From: Acipenser ruthenus
Taxonomy: Eukaryota; Chordata; Actinopteri; Acipenseriformes; Acipenseridae
Direction: 5' to 3'
Assembly (NCBI RefSeq): GCF_902713425.1
Contig: NC_081245.1
Coordinates: forward strand, 3,709,108 to 3,773,107
DNA: 64,000 bases
The notes under the pieces are model-generated. The model was given only the letters and a program-made list of their open reading frames with translations, did not search any database and was not told the origin of the DNA. How positions within the stretch are numbered: position 1 is the first letter of the stretch; every line of letters begins with the position of its first letter. Both the position numbers and the translations under genes were made by a program. Below are positions 25,006 through 35,732 of the stretch, in pieces.

Positions 25006-28000
25006 CATCAAAAGAAACGTATCACTTATATTTGTATAAAATTCACTAGATGTGATTGAAAAACGACAAACTGTTTTAGAGCAGGTGCAGTGACTTTTTA
25101 TGGTGCTGAGTAACAACTGACATCACGAAGATGCTGCAAAATGATCTGTCGATCTCGGGCAGTTGTTGTGACTCTTGGTCTCCCAGTTGGTGGCGCTGTC
25201 ATTGACAGAGTGTGTCTGGTTATACCGTCTCGTCAGGTTTGAAATCGCTGGCAGTGTGAGCACCCAAGACGGCGAGCCACAGCACGCTGCCCTAGTCCAG
25301 CCTCCAACATGCCGATCGCACGAAGACGCTGCTCTCGACAGACGTGGCATATTGGTTTTTTCTGTGATTTTCTTAATTGCTTTTACTCAAGCTTGCAGTT
25401 CAACACCTGAAATCGCTCCATATCCAGTGTCCAATCAACTGTCTCACTAATTAGGTGATTAAGTGCATCTGCTTCAGTCACAGTCACTCAAGCGTGTCGT
25501 GGTCAAGGATGAATGATCGAGGGATTAAAAAGAAACGAAAAAATACGTTGTCATTGTCCATCATTTATATACCTTATTTTTTTTCGAAAATAAAAACATA
25601 AGAAAGTTTCCAAACGAGAGGAGGCCATTCAGCCCATCTTGCTCGTTTGGTTGTTAGTAGCTTATTGATCCCCAGAATCTCATCAAGCAGCTTCTTGAAG
25701 GATCCCAGGGTATCAGCTTCAACAACATTACTGGGGAGTTGGTTCCAGACCCTCATAATTCTCTGTGTAAAAAAGTGCCTCCTATTTTCTGTTCTGAATG
25801 CCCCTTTATCTAATCTCCATTTGTGACCCCTGGTCCTTGTTTCTTTTTTCGGGTCAAAGAAGTCCTCTGGGTCGACACTGTCTATACCTTTTAGGATTTT
25901 GAATGTTTGAATCAGATCACCGCGTAGTCTTCTTTGTTCAAGACTGAATAGATTCAATTCTTTTAGCCTGTCTGCATACGGCATGCCTTTTAAACCCGGG
26001 ATAATTCTGGTTGCTCTTCTTTGCACTCTTTCTAGAGCAGCAATATCCTTTTTGTAACGAGGTGACCAGAACTGAACACAATATTCTAGGTGAGGTCTTA
26101 CTAATGCATTGTAAAGTTTTAACATTACTTCCCTTGATTTAAATTCAACACTTCTCACAATATATCCGAGCATCTTGTTGGACTTTTTTATAGCTTCCCC
26201 ACATTGTCAAGATGAAGACATTTCTGTGTCAACATCAACTCCAAGGTCTTTTTCATAGATTCCTTCTTCAATTTCAGTATCTCCCATATGATATTTATAA
26301 TGCACATTGTTATTGCCTGTGTGCTTTAAATTCAATGTGTTATAATAGTGATAAGTTTCTTTTGTTGTTAATATATATATATCAAAGCAAAAACAGTGTT
26401 TGAGTTTTTTTTCCAGACCTCTTTGTAGATTTCCTCCTACAGAAGGAAACAAACACTAGGGACTGAAACCCTTCAAGCCGACTGCAGACATCCACATTTG
26501 AATTTCCTTCAGCCTCCCGCATTGTGAACACCTCTATTGTAACTTTTTTTTTCTAAAATTCCAACCGTCCAAATGAAAAAGTTTCTAAAATGCAAACAGG
26601 CATGCCGAACGCATTTGGTTAAGCCTCTGATGTAGTAGGACAAGGGACGCATCTCTCTCAGGAGGCAGAGCGCGTGGGGCATTTGGCATTCTACATTATT
26701 ATTATTATTATTATTATTATTTGTTTATTTAGGCAAGGCGACTGCTTTATCCAAGGCGACTTACAGAGACTAGGGTGTGTGACTAGGGTGCAGAGTCACT
26801 TACAACTACGTCTCATCCGAAAGACGGAGCACAAGGAGGTGAAGTGACTTGCTCAGGGTCACACAATGAGTCAATGGCTGAGGTGGGATTTGAACCGGGG
26901 ACCTCCTGGTTACAATCCCTTTTCTTTAACCACTGGACCACACAGCCTCCTATGTGGCTACATTAGCAGGAAGCTGTTTGCGTGAGAAAACACGACTGGA
27001 GCATATTATTATTACTACTACTACTAAAAATGATAATCACATATGTATGTATTAATGTATCTGGAAACACAGACAAAGCAAGTATGTTTCACGTTCTTCA
27101 GCAAACCGGCAACCAAACTAAAGAACGTCAGCTTTCTTCTACGTGTTTAATTTCCGGTTACTTTTCATAATGATGTGGGCAACTCGATACAACTTTAACA
27201 CAACAGCACACGTTTATTATTAAGGAGTTGGCTTTAGTTACAGCTTTGCTAGCACGCTTCTCTCTCAGTTATGTTTCGTCCTCTCTAAACACTTTACTTG
27301 TGGCGTTACGACTCTCTGTTCCGTCCACAGCTGCGCCCCAATACAGAACAAATCTCAAACAATATCTATATTTGACACACTTATGTTCCTCCTTACCGCT
27401 CTGTCAAAAAAAATAAAAAAATCTACAGCGCCACGTGTGCCAAAATGGACCTATTCTGTAATGGATAAAAAAAACAAGTATCCTAATGTTAAAATTGGTA
27501 TGTTAGTGTTGTATTGTTATTTCATTTGTAATACACACAGGACATGGCGCTGTAGATTTTGTGACTGGAATGGAGAGGGTCTGAGGACGATCGGGTATGC
27601 TGTACTCGAGAAAGCCTACCCGTCATAAAACAACAAAATAACATGCAGATTTTGTCAAATGTCCCAAACAAACGGCGGCCCCAATTCTGCTGGGGGTCCC
27701 TACAATATAGCGTTATCTGCGTGTAGATCAATCCGGCCCTGGGTAGCGGTGTATTTAATTTCTTTTTTTTTTTAATGACTGGAAGGCATACAAGAACCAT
27801 AACATTATTAAACTCACCTTGAACTCTCGTGAATAATCCCTGGTTCTCGATCCTCTGAAAGTCTTGTTCATTGCAGTCGGGGTTCATGTTTCTGAGAGGT
27901 TGTTTAATGTCTGCATCTGCAGCGTTCATGCATTCCCGCACCGCTTTCAACTCGCTCTCTGATATTTCCAATCTCAGCTTCAGACTTTCATTCTCTTTCT

Positions 28001-28154
28001 CCTTTCCAGCCATTTCCATTCGGAATTCAGTGAATTTGCCGCCGACAACTTTTGTGATTTGGCACAAGACGGTGTCTACAGCCGCTTTCACTGCGTGCTC
28101 GATGGTAGAGGCGAGCTCGTCTTGAAAGAACGACACGGAGACACTGACGTCCAT
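23830..28154 (-). CDS. zinc-finger paralogue 1, finger array lost
   Basis: Exon 1 is 27818-28154 (112 codons plus one base): start [16 protein letters not shown], coiled coil at residues about 43-77. Exon 2 is 24198-24659 (462 nt), acidic, with IKEE and VKME SUMO-consensus motifs. Exon 3 is 23830-24002 and begins after the strong acceptor CTTCTAAAGCAG with [10 protein letters not shown]. All introns are phase 1 with GT-AG ends. Shortly after STPQDE the sequence diverges from all paralogues (about 23897) and stops at 23830, so no finger remains. The predicted protein is about 323 aa: a coiled coil plus acidic region without DNA-binding domain. It could be a pseudogene, or a partner that dimerises with its relatives (inference). 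Intron 1 (3158 nt) is filled with Tc1, CR1-like and V-SINE pieces. The promoter at 28377-28398 matches those of the other four genes. Confidence 0.7.
24958..25001. repeat. (CA)n microsatellite
   Basis: CA run inside intron 1 of paralogue 1. Confidence 0.95.
25003..25365 (-). mobile_element. Tc1-like transposase fragment in intron 1 of paralogue 1
   Basis: The minus strand reads EQRLRAIGMLEAGLGQRAVA, then [20 protein letters not shown]: the helix-turn-helix and GRPR region of Tc1-type transposases. The catalytic half is missing, and the fragment ends near GAGCATCAAAAGAAACGTAT, which also begins the paralogous copy in gene 2. Confidence 0.82.
25588..26325 (-). mobile_element. CR1-like LINE fragment in intron 1 of paralogue 1
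   Basis: The best-preserved CR1-like copy here, with a 199-codon open frame covering the RT C-terminus: [40 protein letters not shown] and HFFTQRIMRVWNQLP. Further 5' it still reads MGDTEIEEGIYEKDLGVDVD out of frame. It has the standard tail GGCCTCCTCTCGTTTGG and TTTCTTATGTTTTTA. It is 5' truncated. Confidence 0.92.
26697..26950 (-). mobile_element. V-SINE-like element in intron 1 of paralogue 1
   Basis: Minus-strand copy with head GGCTGTGTGGTCCAGTGGTT, B-box-like CGGTTCAAATCCC, core TCTTTCGGATGAGACG, tail CCTTGGATAAAG and (AAT)n. Gene 2 keeps only the tail of the same insertion (33791-33859). Confidence 0.88.
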
Positions 28155-28376
28155 CTTCACTGACTGTTAGCTTGAGACTGATATCTTTTCTGTATTCACG
28201 CTTTTATTATGAATAATATTGGGAGCCTCTCTTTGTTATTCAGTCAGCACTTGACTTATTTAGCAAGTTTCTCTGCTGCTGCAGCTCAACAACCCCACGC
28301 AGTCCCACACACACAATGTAAACAAACCCGCACACACTTCCGCTTCCTCCCTGCTCCCATGGAGACGAGCGCGTCG

Positions 28377-28398
28377 TGACGTCACGTTAGCGGATTGG
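28377..28398 (-). promoter_or_regulatory. CRE plus inverted CCAAT promoter core, paralogue 1
   Basis: TGACGTCA (28377-28384) is followed 8 nt later by GATTGG (28393-28398), an inverted CCAAT box. They lie about 225-245 bp upstream of the start codon in a locally GC-rich block. The same pair with the same spacing is found before all five paralogues. Confidence 0.65.
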
Positions 28399-29294
28399 CG
28401 CCTCCTGCTGGAAACACCCGGATGGAAGCTGACGGCAATGGATTCCTTGACCAGGGTGACCAGACGCCCCGGTAAAGCCGGGCTTGCCGGGCTTCAGTTT
28501 TCATGTTTTTGTCCCGGTCAGAAACAGTAACATTATCTTCCTAGTTCTGCTGTTTCGTACTCACATTGCTTATAAGTACACAACTGTAGCGATGTGCTGA
28601 GCAAGTTCACAGCAGAGTGATGTATTATACAAAAATTAAATAAAAGGCGGGGGAGTGTCACCCCGCCTCCCAGGGTGCACTGCTTCCACCATCAGCCACA
28701 AAATGCATTACATTCTGACCCCAAAGAACACTTTCCACAGTTATGTTCATTACCTTCATGTGAGCAGCATTTTATTTAGGTTTTGTTTTTGTCGATTGTG
28801 TGACCTTGCATACACAGCTATAGCTAAACCTTTTGCCTCACCACCCTATAGAATTAACACATGTTGCTTCAAAGCACCGAAATGAAACCTGCTGAATAAT
28901 GTTACGCCAAAATGTTGATTTGCATGAAGCTTTGTAGTTTTCCACACACTAAATGCAAAAAACTGGCACACTGGAAAGAAATTTTGAAATCTAACATGAA
29001 AAACTACTGCTTTCTTTTTTGTGATATCATTGTGTAGTTTCTTTATGTTTATGTTCATCTAGTTTTTTTTTTTTTATATCTCAATCCTAAAATTCTAGGT
29101 GATGTCGTCGCTGTAGATAGAGCATGTCTCAGTTAAGCTGTCCCTAGTTTAATTCAAAATGGCTTTATTTTAACACAATAAAGACAGACGCAATTCGATT
29201 TCTAAACCCTCCGCAGCACAGCGGCAGTGATTCAAGGTCTCCTTTAATACAGTCCTGTACAAATACAACTGGGACCACAAACTCACTCAAACGC
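28399..29294. other. spacer between paralogues 1 and 2, with empty insertion site
   Basis: It holds the uninterrupted site GCTGACGGCAATGG (28428-28441), which in paralogues 2-5 is split by a 2-3 kb element. Next comes CAGGGTGACCAGACG (28452-28466), resembling a hAT terminus. Homology to the duplicated units fades near 28640; nothing further is recognised. Confidence 0.55.
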
Positions 29295-29532
29295 ATTATT
29301 ATTTGTTTATTTAGCAGACGCCTTTATCCAAGGCGACTTACAGAGACTAGGGTGTGTGAACTATGCATCAGCTGCAGAGTCACTCACAACTACGTCTCTC
29401 CCGAAAGACAGAGCACAAGGAGGTGAAGTGACTTGCTCAGGGTCACACAATGAGTCAGTGGCTGAGGTGGGATTTGAACCGGGGACCTCTTGGTTACAAG
29501 CCATTTTCTTTAACCACTGGACCACACAGCCT
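29295..29532 (-). mobile_element. V-SINE-like element
   Basis: Minus-strand family-2 copy with head GGCTGTGTGGTCCAGTGGTT, core TCTTTCGGGAGAGACG, tail CCTTGGATAAAGGCGTCTG and (AAT)n. Confidence 0.88.
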
Positions 29533-29819
29533 CTTACCACTAGAAACAAAGCAAGTGGAAGAATTTTCAGCTTGTACGGTGACATCGCAGTGATCTCAAT
29601 AACCTAACTGTCCAAAGCTGCAGCTTGTTTTCCACCAACACTGCAGAATATTCACACACAACTCTCACAGGTGCTGTGGATGGGCGGTTCTCAAAGCTTC
29701 TTGACTGCGCCCCCTTCCTCTCGTCTGCAGTACTTCACTTTCAGAAGCACTGCTGTAGGAAACAGGGCTACAATCATTTGCATACACAGCAGGCTTGGGA
29801 TTTTTCTTAGTTTAATTAG

Positions 29820-29825
29820 TTTATT
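29820..29825 (-). promoter_or_regulatory. possible polyadenylation signal, paralogue 2
   Basis: TTTATT on the plus strand (AATAAA on the minus strand), about 225 nt past the stop; the equivalent is kept in genes 3 and 4. Confidence 0.35.
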
Positions 29826-29826
29826 T

Positions 29827-30090
29827 TCACAGTTGCCTGCATTTGAAACCGACGAGAGAGACGCAGGGTCTGCTTTGGTATTCTGGTGTGATTGAGATGC
29901 TTTCATTGAGTAAACTGAATTGTTTTATTTTGGAGGTGTCCTGACTGACTGAATCTCTGTGAACTAGACTGTGTTTCTTTAGTTTATTTGACTCTACAAA
30001 TCTCTTCCCACAGTCACTACACTCAAAAGGTTTCTCTACCGGGTAGGTTATGTGGTGTGTTCTGAGGTTGTCTTTCCGATTGAAACTTCT
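29827..30090 (-). pseudogene. frameshifted terminal fingers of paralogue 2
   Basis: In a shifted frame the DNA continues [15 protein letters not shown] and CSDCGKRFVESNKLKKHSLV, the last two fingers and tail found in frame in genes 3 and 4. A one-base loss within the GGGAAGAG motif near 30086-30092 excludes them from the main frame. Confidence 0.75.
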
Positions 30091-33000
30091 CCACATACTG
30101 GACTCACATACGGTTTCTCTCCTGTGTGAGTTAGCTGGTGTTTTTGAAGGTTACATTTCTGAATAAAACACCTCCCACAGTCAGAACACACAAATGGTTT
30201 CTCTCCTGTGTGAGTTAGCTGGTGTTTTTGAAGGTTACATTTATGATTAAAACTCTTGCCACAGTCAGGACACTCGTACGGTTTCTCTCCTGTGTGAGTT
30301 AGCTGGTGTGATTGAAGGTTTCCTTTCTGATTAAAACTCCTCCCACAATCAGCACAGTGAAACGGTTTCTCTCCCGTGTGAATTCGCTGGTGTGCTTGAA
30401 GTAAAGTTTTAAGATTAAAACCTTTCCCACAATCAGCACAGTGAAATGGTTTATCTATACTGTGAGTTAGCTGGTGTCTTTGAAGACCTTGTTTCTGACT
30501 AAAACTCCTCCCACAATCAGCACAATGAAATAGTTTATCTGTACTGTGAGTTAGCTGGTGTGATTGAAGGGTTCCTTTCTGAGTAAAACGCCTCCCACAG
30601 TCAGGACACTCATACGGTTTCTCTCCTGTGTGAGTTCGCTGGTGTTTTTGAAGGTCATATTTCTCATTAAAACCTTTCCCACAATCAGCACAGTGAAATG
30701 GTTTACCTGTACTGTGAGTTACCTGGTGTCTTCGAAGTCCTTGTTTATGACTAAAACTCCTCCCACAATCTGCACAGTGAAACGGTTTCTCTCCTGTGTG
30801 AATTCGCTGGTGGGTTTGAAGGTTTCCTTTCTGATTAAAAAGCCTCCCACAATCAGGACACTCATACGGTTTCTCTCCTGTGTGAGTTCGCTGGTGTTTT
30901 TGAAGGTCATATTTCTTAATAAAACTCTTCCCACAATCTGCACAGTGAAACGGTTTCTCCTCCGTGTGACTACACTGGTGTATTTTCAGCTTTCCCCGGT
31001 CACTGAAATTGGTGCCACATTCAGTACAGTGATACAAGATCTGCTCTGAAGGAATCTGCTGGGGAGTTTGTATGGAAATGAAATTGCCCTGGGTTGCAGA
31101 ACTGTCGGGATGTGGAGTCGCTGTATATCCCACAGGAAGTGGTCGGCTATCTTGTGCAGAAAGATTCTGAACCGAGCGAGTTCTCAGTCTCTTCACATAT
31201 TCATCTTGGGGTGTCGACTCTCTGTGTTTCTGATTACGCTGCAGTTTCCCATCAGAAGAGATTTTGCTCTGGGGTGCTGGAGTGGAGGTGCGTCTTCCTA
31301 GATCTGCTTTAGAAGCGCAGGAAACAGAAGCCAAGGTTACTGCACAGCATTGAATCACAGCCACTTTCCTGCAAGGCTTCACCTCACAGCCATCACTGTT
31401 AACAATTAGAATATTGAATAGCAAGAAAGATGATAAACTCTTAATCCTTCACAAAACAATTGCAATTCTTATATAAACTGTATTTTTGACATTCTACTCA
31501 CAGGCTGTGCTGCTCGTGGACGGCATCGCTCCTTCCTCCTTTCCATCTGCAGCTCTTTCCTGAGGGGGGTGATGTTTCCTCTGAATGGACCCCAGCACAG
31601 TGCCCTCTTCTCCAACACTAGAACCAGTGTCTTCAGAGACAGGCTGATTGGGTTTCATGCAGATCTGTTCAGGAGGACAATCCTCACAGCGGCTAGATTC
31701 CATCTTAACTATATTCTCCTCCAGTGTATTGACTTTATTTTCTTCACTAACTTCCTCTGTGATGTGATCACACTCCAAATCTACAGCCTCCTCTTTAATG
31801 TGGACAGGTTCAAGTTCAGGGATCTCTTTACTTTCTACAATTGTCAGGTCTGTAATCTCCATTATTCTTCCACACCACTCCTGATCACAGATTTCCTCTT
31901 TTGTGTAAACAGCTTCTATCACTGGACCCTCCTCTGCTTCACTGAAAGCACGTCTCTCTCCAGAATCTGCGTGAAACAAAATTATACATGCTTTAAACTC
32001 TCACTGTACAAATAAATACAATCATGTAATTCTGTGGAGTTTATAACTGTATGAAATAACACATCATGGATATTCATGCCAGAGAGAGTCGTGTTCAGAT
32101 CCAGTTTCAAACGAGTCCTGTCAGTTACCTGGATATTACAAATCAGAATTTGGCCTGTGAATTGAAAATATGGGATAAAAAAAAAAATTAAATGATATAT
32201 ATATACACACTCACTCACACTGAGCATCAAAAGAAACGTATCCCTTATATTTGTATAAAATTCACTAGATGTAATTGAAAAACGACAAACTCTGTTTTCA
32301 AGCAGGTGAAGTGACTTTTTATGGTGCTGATTAACAATTGACATCATGAAGATGCTGCAGAATGATCTGTCGATCTCGGGCAGGTGTTGTGACTCTTGGT
32401 CTCCCAGTTGGTGGCGCTGTTATTGACAGAGTGTGTCTGGTTATACCGTCTCGCCAGGTTTGAAAGCACTGGCAGCGTGAGCACCCAAGATGGCGAGCCA
32501 AAGGCATACTGTTTTTTTTCTGTGATTTTCTTAATTGCTTTTACTCAAGCTTGCAATTCAACAGCTGAAATCGCTCCATATCCAGTGTCCAATCAACTGT
32601 CTCACTAATTAGGTAATTAAGTGCATCTGCTTCAGTCACAGTCACTCAAGCGTGTCGTGGTCATGGATGAATGATCGAGGGATTAAAAAGAATAGAAAAA
32701 ACATGTTGTCAATGTCTATCATTTATATACAGTACCTTATTTTTTTTTCGAAAATAAGAACATAAGAAAGTTTCCAAATGAGAGGAGGCCATTCAGCCCA
32801 TCTTGCTCGTTTGGTTGTTAGTAGCTTATTGATCCCCAGAATCTCATCAAGCAGCTTCTTGAAGGATCCCAGGGTGTCGGCTTCAATAACATTACTGGGG
32901 AGATGGTTCCAGACCCTCACAATTCTCTGTGTAAAAAAGTGCCTCCTATTTTCTGTTCTGAATGGCCCTTTATCTAATCTCCATTTGTGACCCCTGGACC

Positions 33001-33403
33001 TTGTTTCTTTTTTCAGGTCAAAGAAGTCCCCTGGGTCGACACTATCTATACCTTTTAGGATTTTGAATGTTTGAATCAGATCACCGCGTAGTCTTCTTTG
33101 TTCAAGACTGAACAGATTCAATTCTTTTAGCCTGTCTGCATACAAGATGCCTTTTAAACCCGGGATAATTCTGGTTGCTATATTATATATATATATATAT
33201 ATATAATGATGTTCAATTCAATGTGGAGTGCTCTTCTTTGCACTCTTTCTAGAGCAGCAATATCCTTTTTGTAACGAGGTGACCAGAACTGAACACAATA
33301 TTCTAGGTGAGGTCTTACTAATGCATTGTAGAGTTTTAACATTACTTCCCGTGATTTAAAATGAATGTGTTATAATAGTGATAAGTTTACTTTGTTGTTA
33401 ATG

Positions 33404-33483
<80 letters not shown>

Positions 33484-34922
33484 AGCAAAAACAGTGTTTG
33501 TTTGTTTTTCCAGACCTCTTTGTAGATTTCCTCCTACAGAAGGAAACAAACACTAGGGACTGAAACCGTTCTAGTCAACTGCAGACATCCACATTTGAAT
33601 TTCCTTCAGCCTCCCGCATTGTGAACACCTCTACCCAAACTTTTTTTTTTTCTAAATTTCCAACCGCCCAAATGAAAAAGTTTCTAAAATGTAAACAGGC
33701 ATGCTGCGCATTTGGATAAGCCTCTGACGTAGTAGGACAAGGGACGCATCTCTCCCAGGAGGCAGAGCGCGTGGGGCATTTGGTATTGTACATTATTATT
33801 ATTATTATTATTTGTTTATTTAGCAGTCGCCTTTATCCAAGGCGACTTACAGAGACTGCTTGCGTGAGAAAACACGTCCAGGGCATATTATTATTACTAC
33901 GACTACTAAAAATGATAATCACATATTTATGTATTAATGTATCTGGAAACATAATGTTGTGGGCAACTCGATACACACGTTTATTATTAAGGAGTTGGAT
34001 TTAGTTACAGCTTTGCTAGCACGCTTCTCTCTCAGTTATTTTTCGTCCTCTCTAAACACTTTACTTGTGGCGTTACGACTCTCTGTTCCGTCCACAGCTG
34101 CACCCCAATACAGAACAAATCTCAAACAATATCTATATTTGACACACTTATGTTCCTCCTTACCGCTCTGTCAAAAAAAAAAAAAAAAATCTACAGCGCC
34201 ACGTTAGCCAAAATGGACCTATTCTGTAATGGATTAAAAAAAAAAAAATCCTAATGTTAACATTGGTATGTTAGTGTTGTATTGTTATTTCATTTGTAAT
34301 ACACACAGGACATGGCGCTGTAGATTTTGTGACTGGAATGGAGAGGGTCTGAGGACGATCGGGTATGCTGTACTCGAGAAAGCCTACCCGTCATAAAACA
34401 ACAAAATAACATGCAGATTTTGTCAAATGTCCCAAACAAACGGCGGCCCCAATTCTGCTGGGGGTCCCTACAATATAGCGTTATCTGCGTGTAGATCAAT
34501 CCGGCCCTGGGTAGCGGTGTATTTAATTTCTTTTTTTTTTTAATGACTGGAAGGCATACAAGAACCATAACATTATTAAACTCACCTTGAACTCTGATGA
34601 ATAATCCCTGGTTCTCGTTCCTCTGAAAGTCTTGTTCATTGCAGTCGGGGTTCATGTTTCTGAGAGGTTGTTTAATGTCTGCATCTGCAGCGTTCATGCA
34701 TTCCCGCACCGCTTTCAACTCGCTCTCTGATATTTCCAATCTCAGCTTCAGACTTTCATTCTCTTTCTCCTTTCCAGCCATTTCCATTTGGAATTCAGTG
34801 AATTTGCTGCCGACAACTTTTGTGATTTGGCACAAGACGGTGTCTACAGCCGCTTTCACTGCGTGCTCGATGGTAGAGGCGAGCTCGTCTTGAAAGAACG
34901 ACACGGAGACGCTGACGTCCAT
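30048..34922 (-). CDS. zinc-finger paralogue 2, 11 fingers
   Basis: Exon 1 is 34586-34922, exon 2 31502-31966 and exon 3 30048-31303, all joined in phase 1 with GT-AG introns (2619 and 198 nt). The predicted protein is 685 aa: coiled coil at about 43-77, acidic region 113-267 with IKEE and VKME motifs, a linker, then 11 complete C2H2 fingers. Some linkers are the canonical TGEKP type and others STDKP/STGKP. A one-base deletion in the twelfth finger replaces the end with a short tail and removes two fingers, one of which has also lost its first cysteine (Cys to Ser). The fingers differ in number and sequence from gene 3. The long intron 1 with Tc1 and CR1-like pieces is shared with gene 1 but not genes 3-5. 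Role inferred: nuclear DNA-binding regulator, targets unknown. Confidence 0.82.
32222..32520 (-). mobile_element. Tc1-like transposase fragment in intron 1 of paralogue 2
   Basis: Paralogous to 25003-25365 and shares its GAGCATCAAAAGAAACGTAT end, but shortened on its upstream side. Confidence 0.75.
32755..33360 (-). mobile_element. CR1-like LINE fragment in intron 1 of paralogue 2
   Basis: The counterpart of the CR1-like copy in gene 1, so the insertion predates that duplication. Its RT frame is interrupted at 33180-33230 by an AT-rich block that also borders the separate CR1-like copy at 14252-14685. Both share CATACAAGATGCC where gene 1 has CATACGGCATGCC. Confidence 0.88.
33180..33230. repeat. 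AT-rich block inside a CR1-like copy
   Basis: An (AT)n run followed by AATGATGTTCAATTCAATGT. The same tail motif follows the (AT)n at 14686-14734; gene 1's CR1-like copy lacks it. Confidence 0.85.
33404..33476. repeat. (AT)n microsatellite
   Basis: Pure AT run inside intron 1 of paralogue 2. Confidence 0.95.
33791..33859 (-). mobile_element. V-SINE-like tail remnant
   Basis: Only the tail (TCGCCTTGGATAAAGGCGAC and (AAT)n) of the V-SINE-like insertion seen whole in gene 1 remains; the head was deleted. Confidence 0.8.
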
Positions 34923-35144
34923 CTTCACTGACTGTTAGCTTGAGACTGATATCCTTTCTGTATTCACGCTTTTATTATGAATAATATTGGGAGCCTCTCT
35001 TTGTTATTCAGTCAGCACTTGACTTATTGAGCAAGTTTCTCTGTTGCTGCAGCTCAACAACCCCACGCAGTCCCACACACACAATGTAAACAAACCCGCA
35101 CACACTTCCGCTTCCTCCCTGCTCCCATGGAGACGAGCGCGTCG

Positions 35145-35166
35145 TGACGTCACGTTAGCGGATTGG
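35145..35166 (-). promoter_or_regulatory. CRE plus inverted CCAAT promoter core, paralogue 2
   Basis: TGACGTCA at 35145-35152 and GATTGG at 35161-35166. The pair lies 223 bp upstream of the gene 2 start and about 270 bp from the divergent exon start at 35417, so it could serve both directions. Confidence 0.65.
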
Positions 35167-35416
35167 CGCCTCCTGCTGGAAACACCCGGATGGAAGCTGA
35201 CGGTCTCGTGCCAAATTTGTCCCCCCCTGAGTCATGTGACATGTCAGCGTTCTGTTGCTAAGCGCTTCACTGCTTTTGCTCCACAGATCTTGACACTGAC
35301 AGTTGGAGTTCGTTGGCGCCGTCGTACAATTGTAATCAAATAATTTCTCTTTTTACAGGACAAATTTGTAATACTGTGTTTTTTTCCCCCTCAGAAAACT
35401 ACATTTATCAATCGAT

Positions 35417-35545
35417 ATGGATCACTTGAGAGCGGTATATCGCTACCTCAGCACAGGTGAGTATCCTGAACAAGCCACCAAAGAGGAGAAGAGGGGTATC
35501 AGAAAGAAAGCCAGTACATTCGTTTTGAAAGGTAAAAAAAAATAG
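35417..35545 (+). CDS. integrase-N-terminus-like exon, divergent from paralogue 2
   Basis: After a strong acceptor (TTTTTTTCCCCCTCAG) the exon starts with ATG and reads MDHLRAVYRYLSTGEYPEQ, then KEEKRGIRKKASTFVLKG. The pattern YLsTGeYP...KRgIRkkAstF is typical of the segment preceding the zinc-binding domain in Ginger/gypsy-type integrases and the related host gene GIN1. A possible donor (AAAG|GTAAAA) follows at about 35532; a stronger-looking one (CACAG|GTGAGT) lies inside. Upstream GGACAAATTTG sits after another acceptor-like TTTTTACAG, suggesting an untranslated first exon. The peptide recurs with starts at 45131, 53207 and 61203. The rest of the protein is not found here. Confidence 0.5.
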   Translation: MDHLRAVYRYLSTGEYPEQATKEEKRGIRKKASTFVLKGKKK

Positions 35546-35644
35546 AGAAATATTGAAAATTAATATTAATACATTATAAGTTATTGAAGCCGCCCTGTAT
35601 TTTTGAAGATGTACATCTAAATAAATGATAAACGTGTGTGTGTG

Positions 35645-35649
<5 letters not shown>

Positions 35650-35728
<79 letters not shown>
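35650..35728. repeat. (AT)n microsatellite
   Basis: Expanded in copy A relative to the short AT runs at 45360, 53436 and 61432. Confidence 0.95.

Positions 35729-35732
<4 letters not shown>

Noticed and set aside
27871-28125. Plus-strand 84-codon frame opposite exon 1 in every paralogue
   Set aside because: Antisense of the conserved coiled-coil exon, with no independent signals.
28452-28466. Complete hAT element beginning CAGGGTGACCAGACG
   Set aside because: No matching end or 8-bp duplication was found; kept only as a motif note.
30564-31049. Plus-strand frames opposite the finger exons (also at 42566, 50788, 57818 and 58909)
   Set aside because: Shadows of the finger repeats on the opposite strand; their periodicity follows the 84-bp finger unit.
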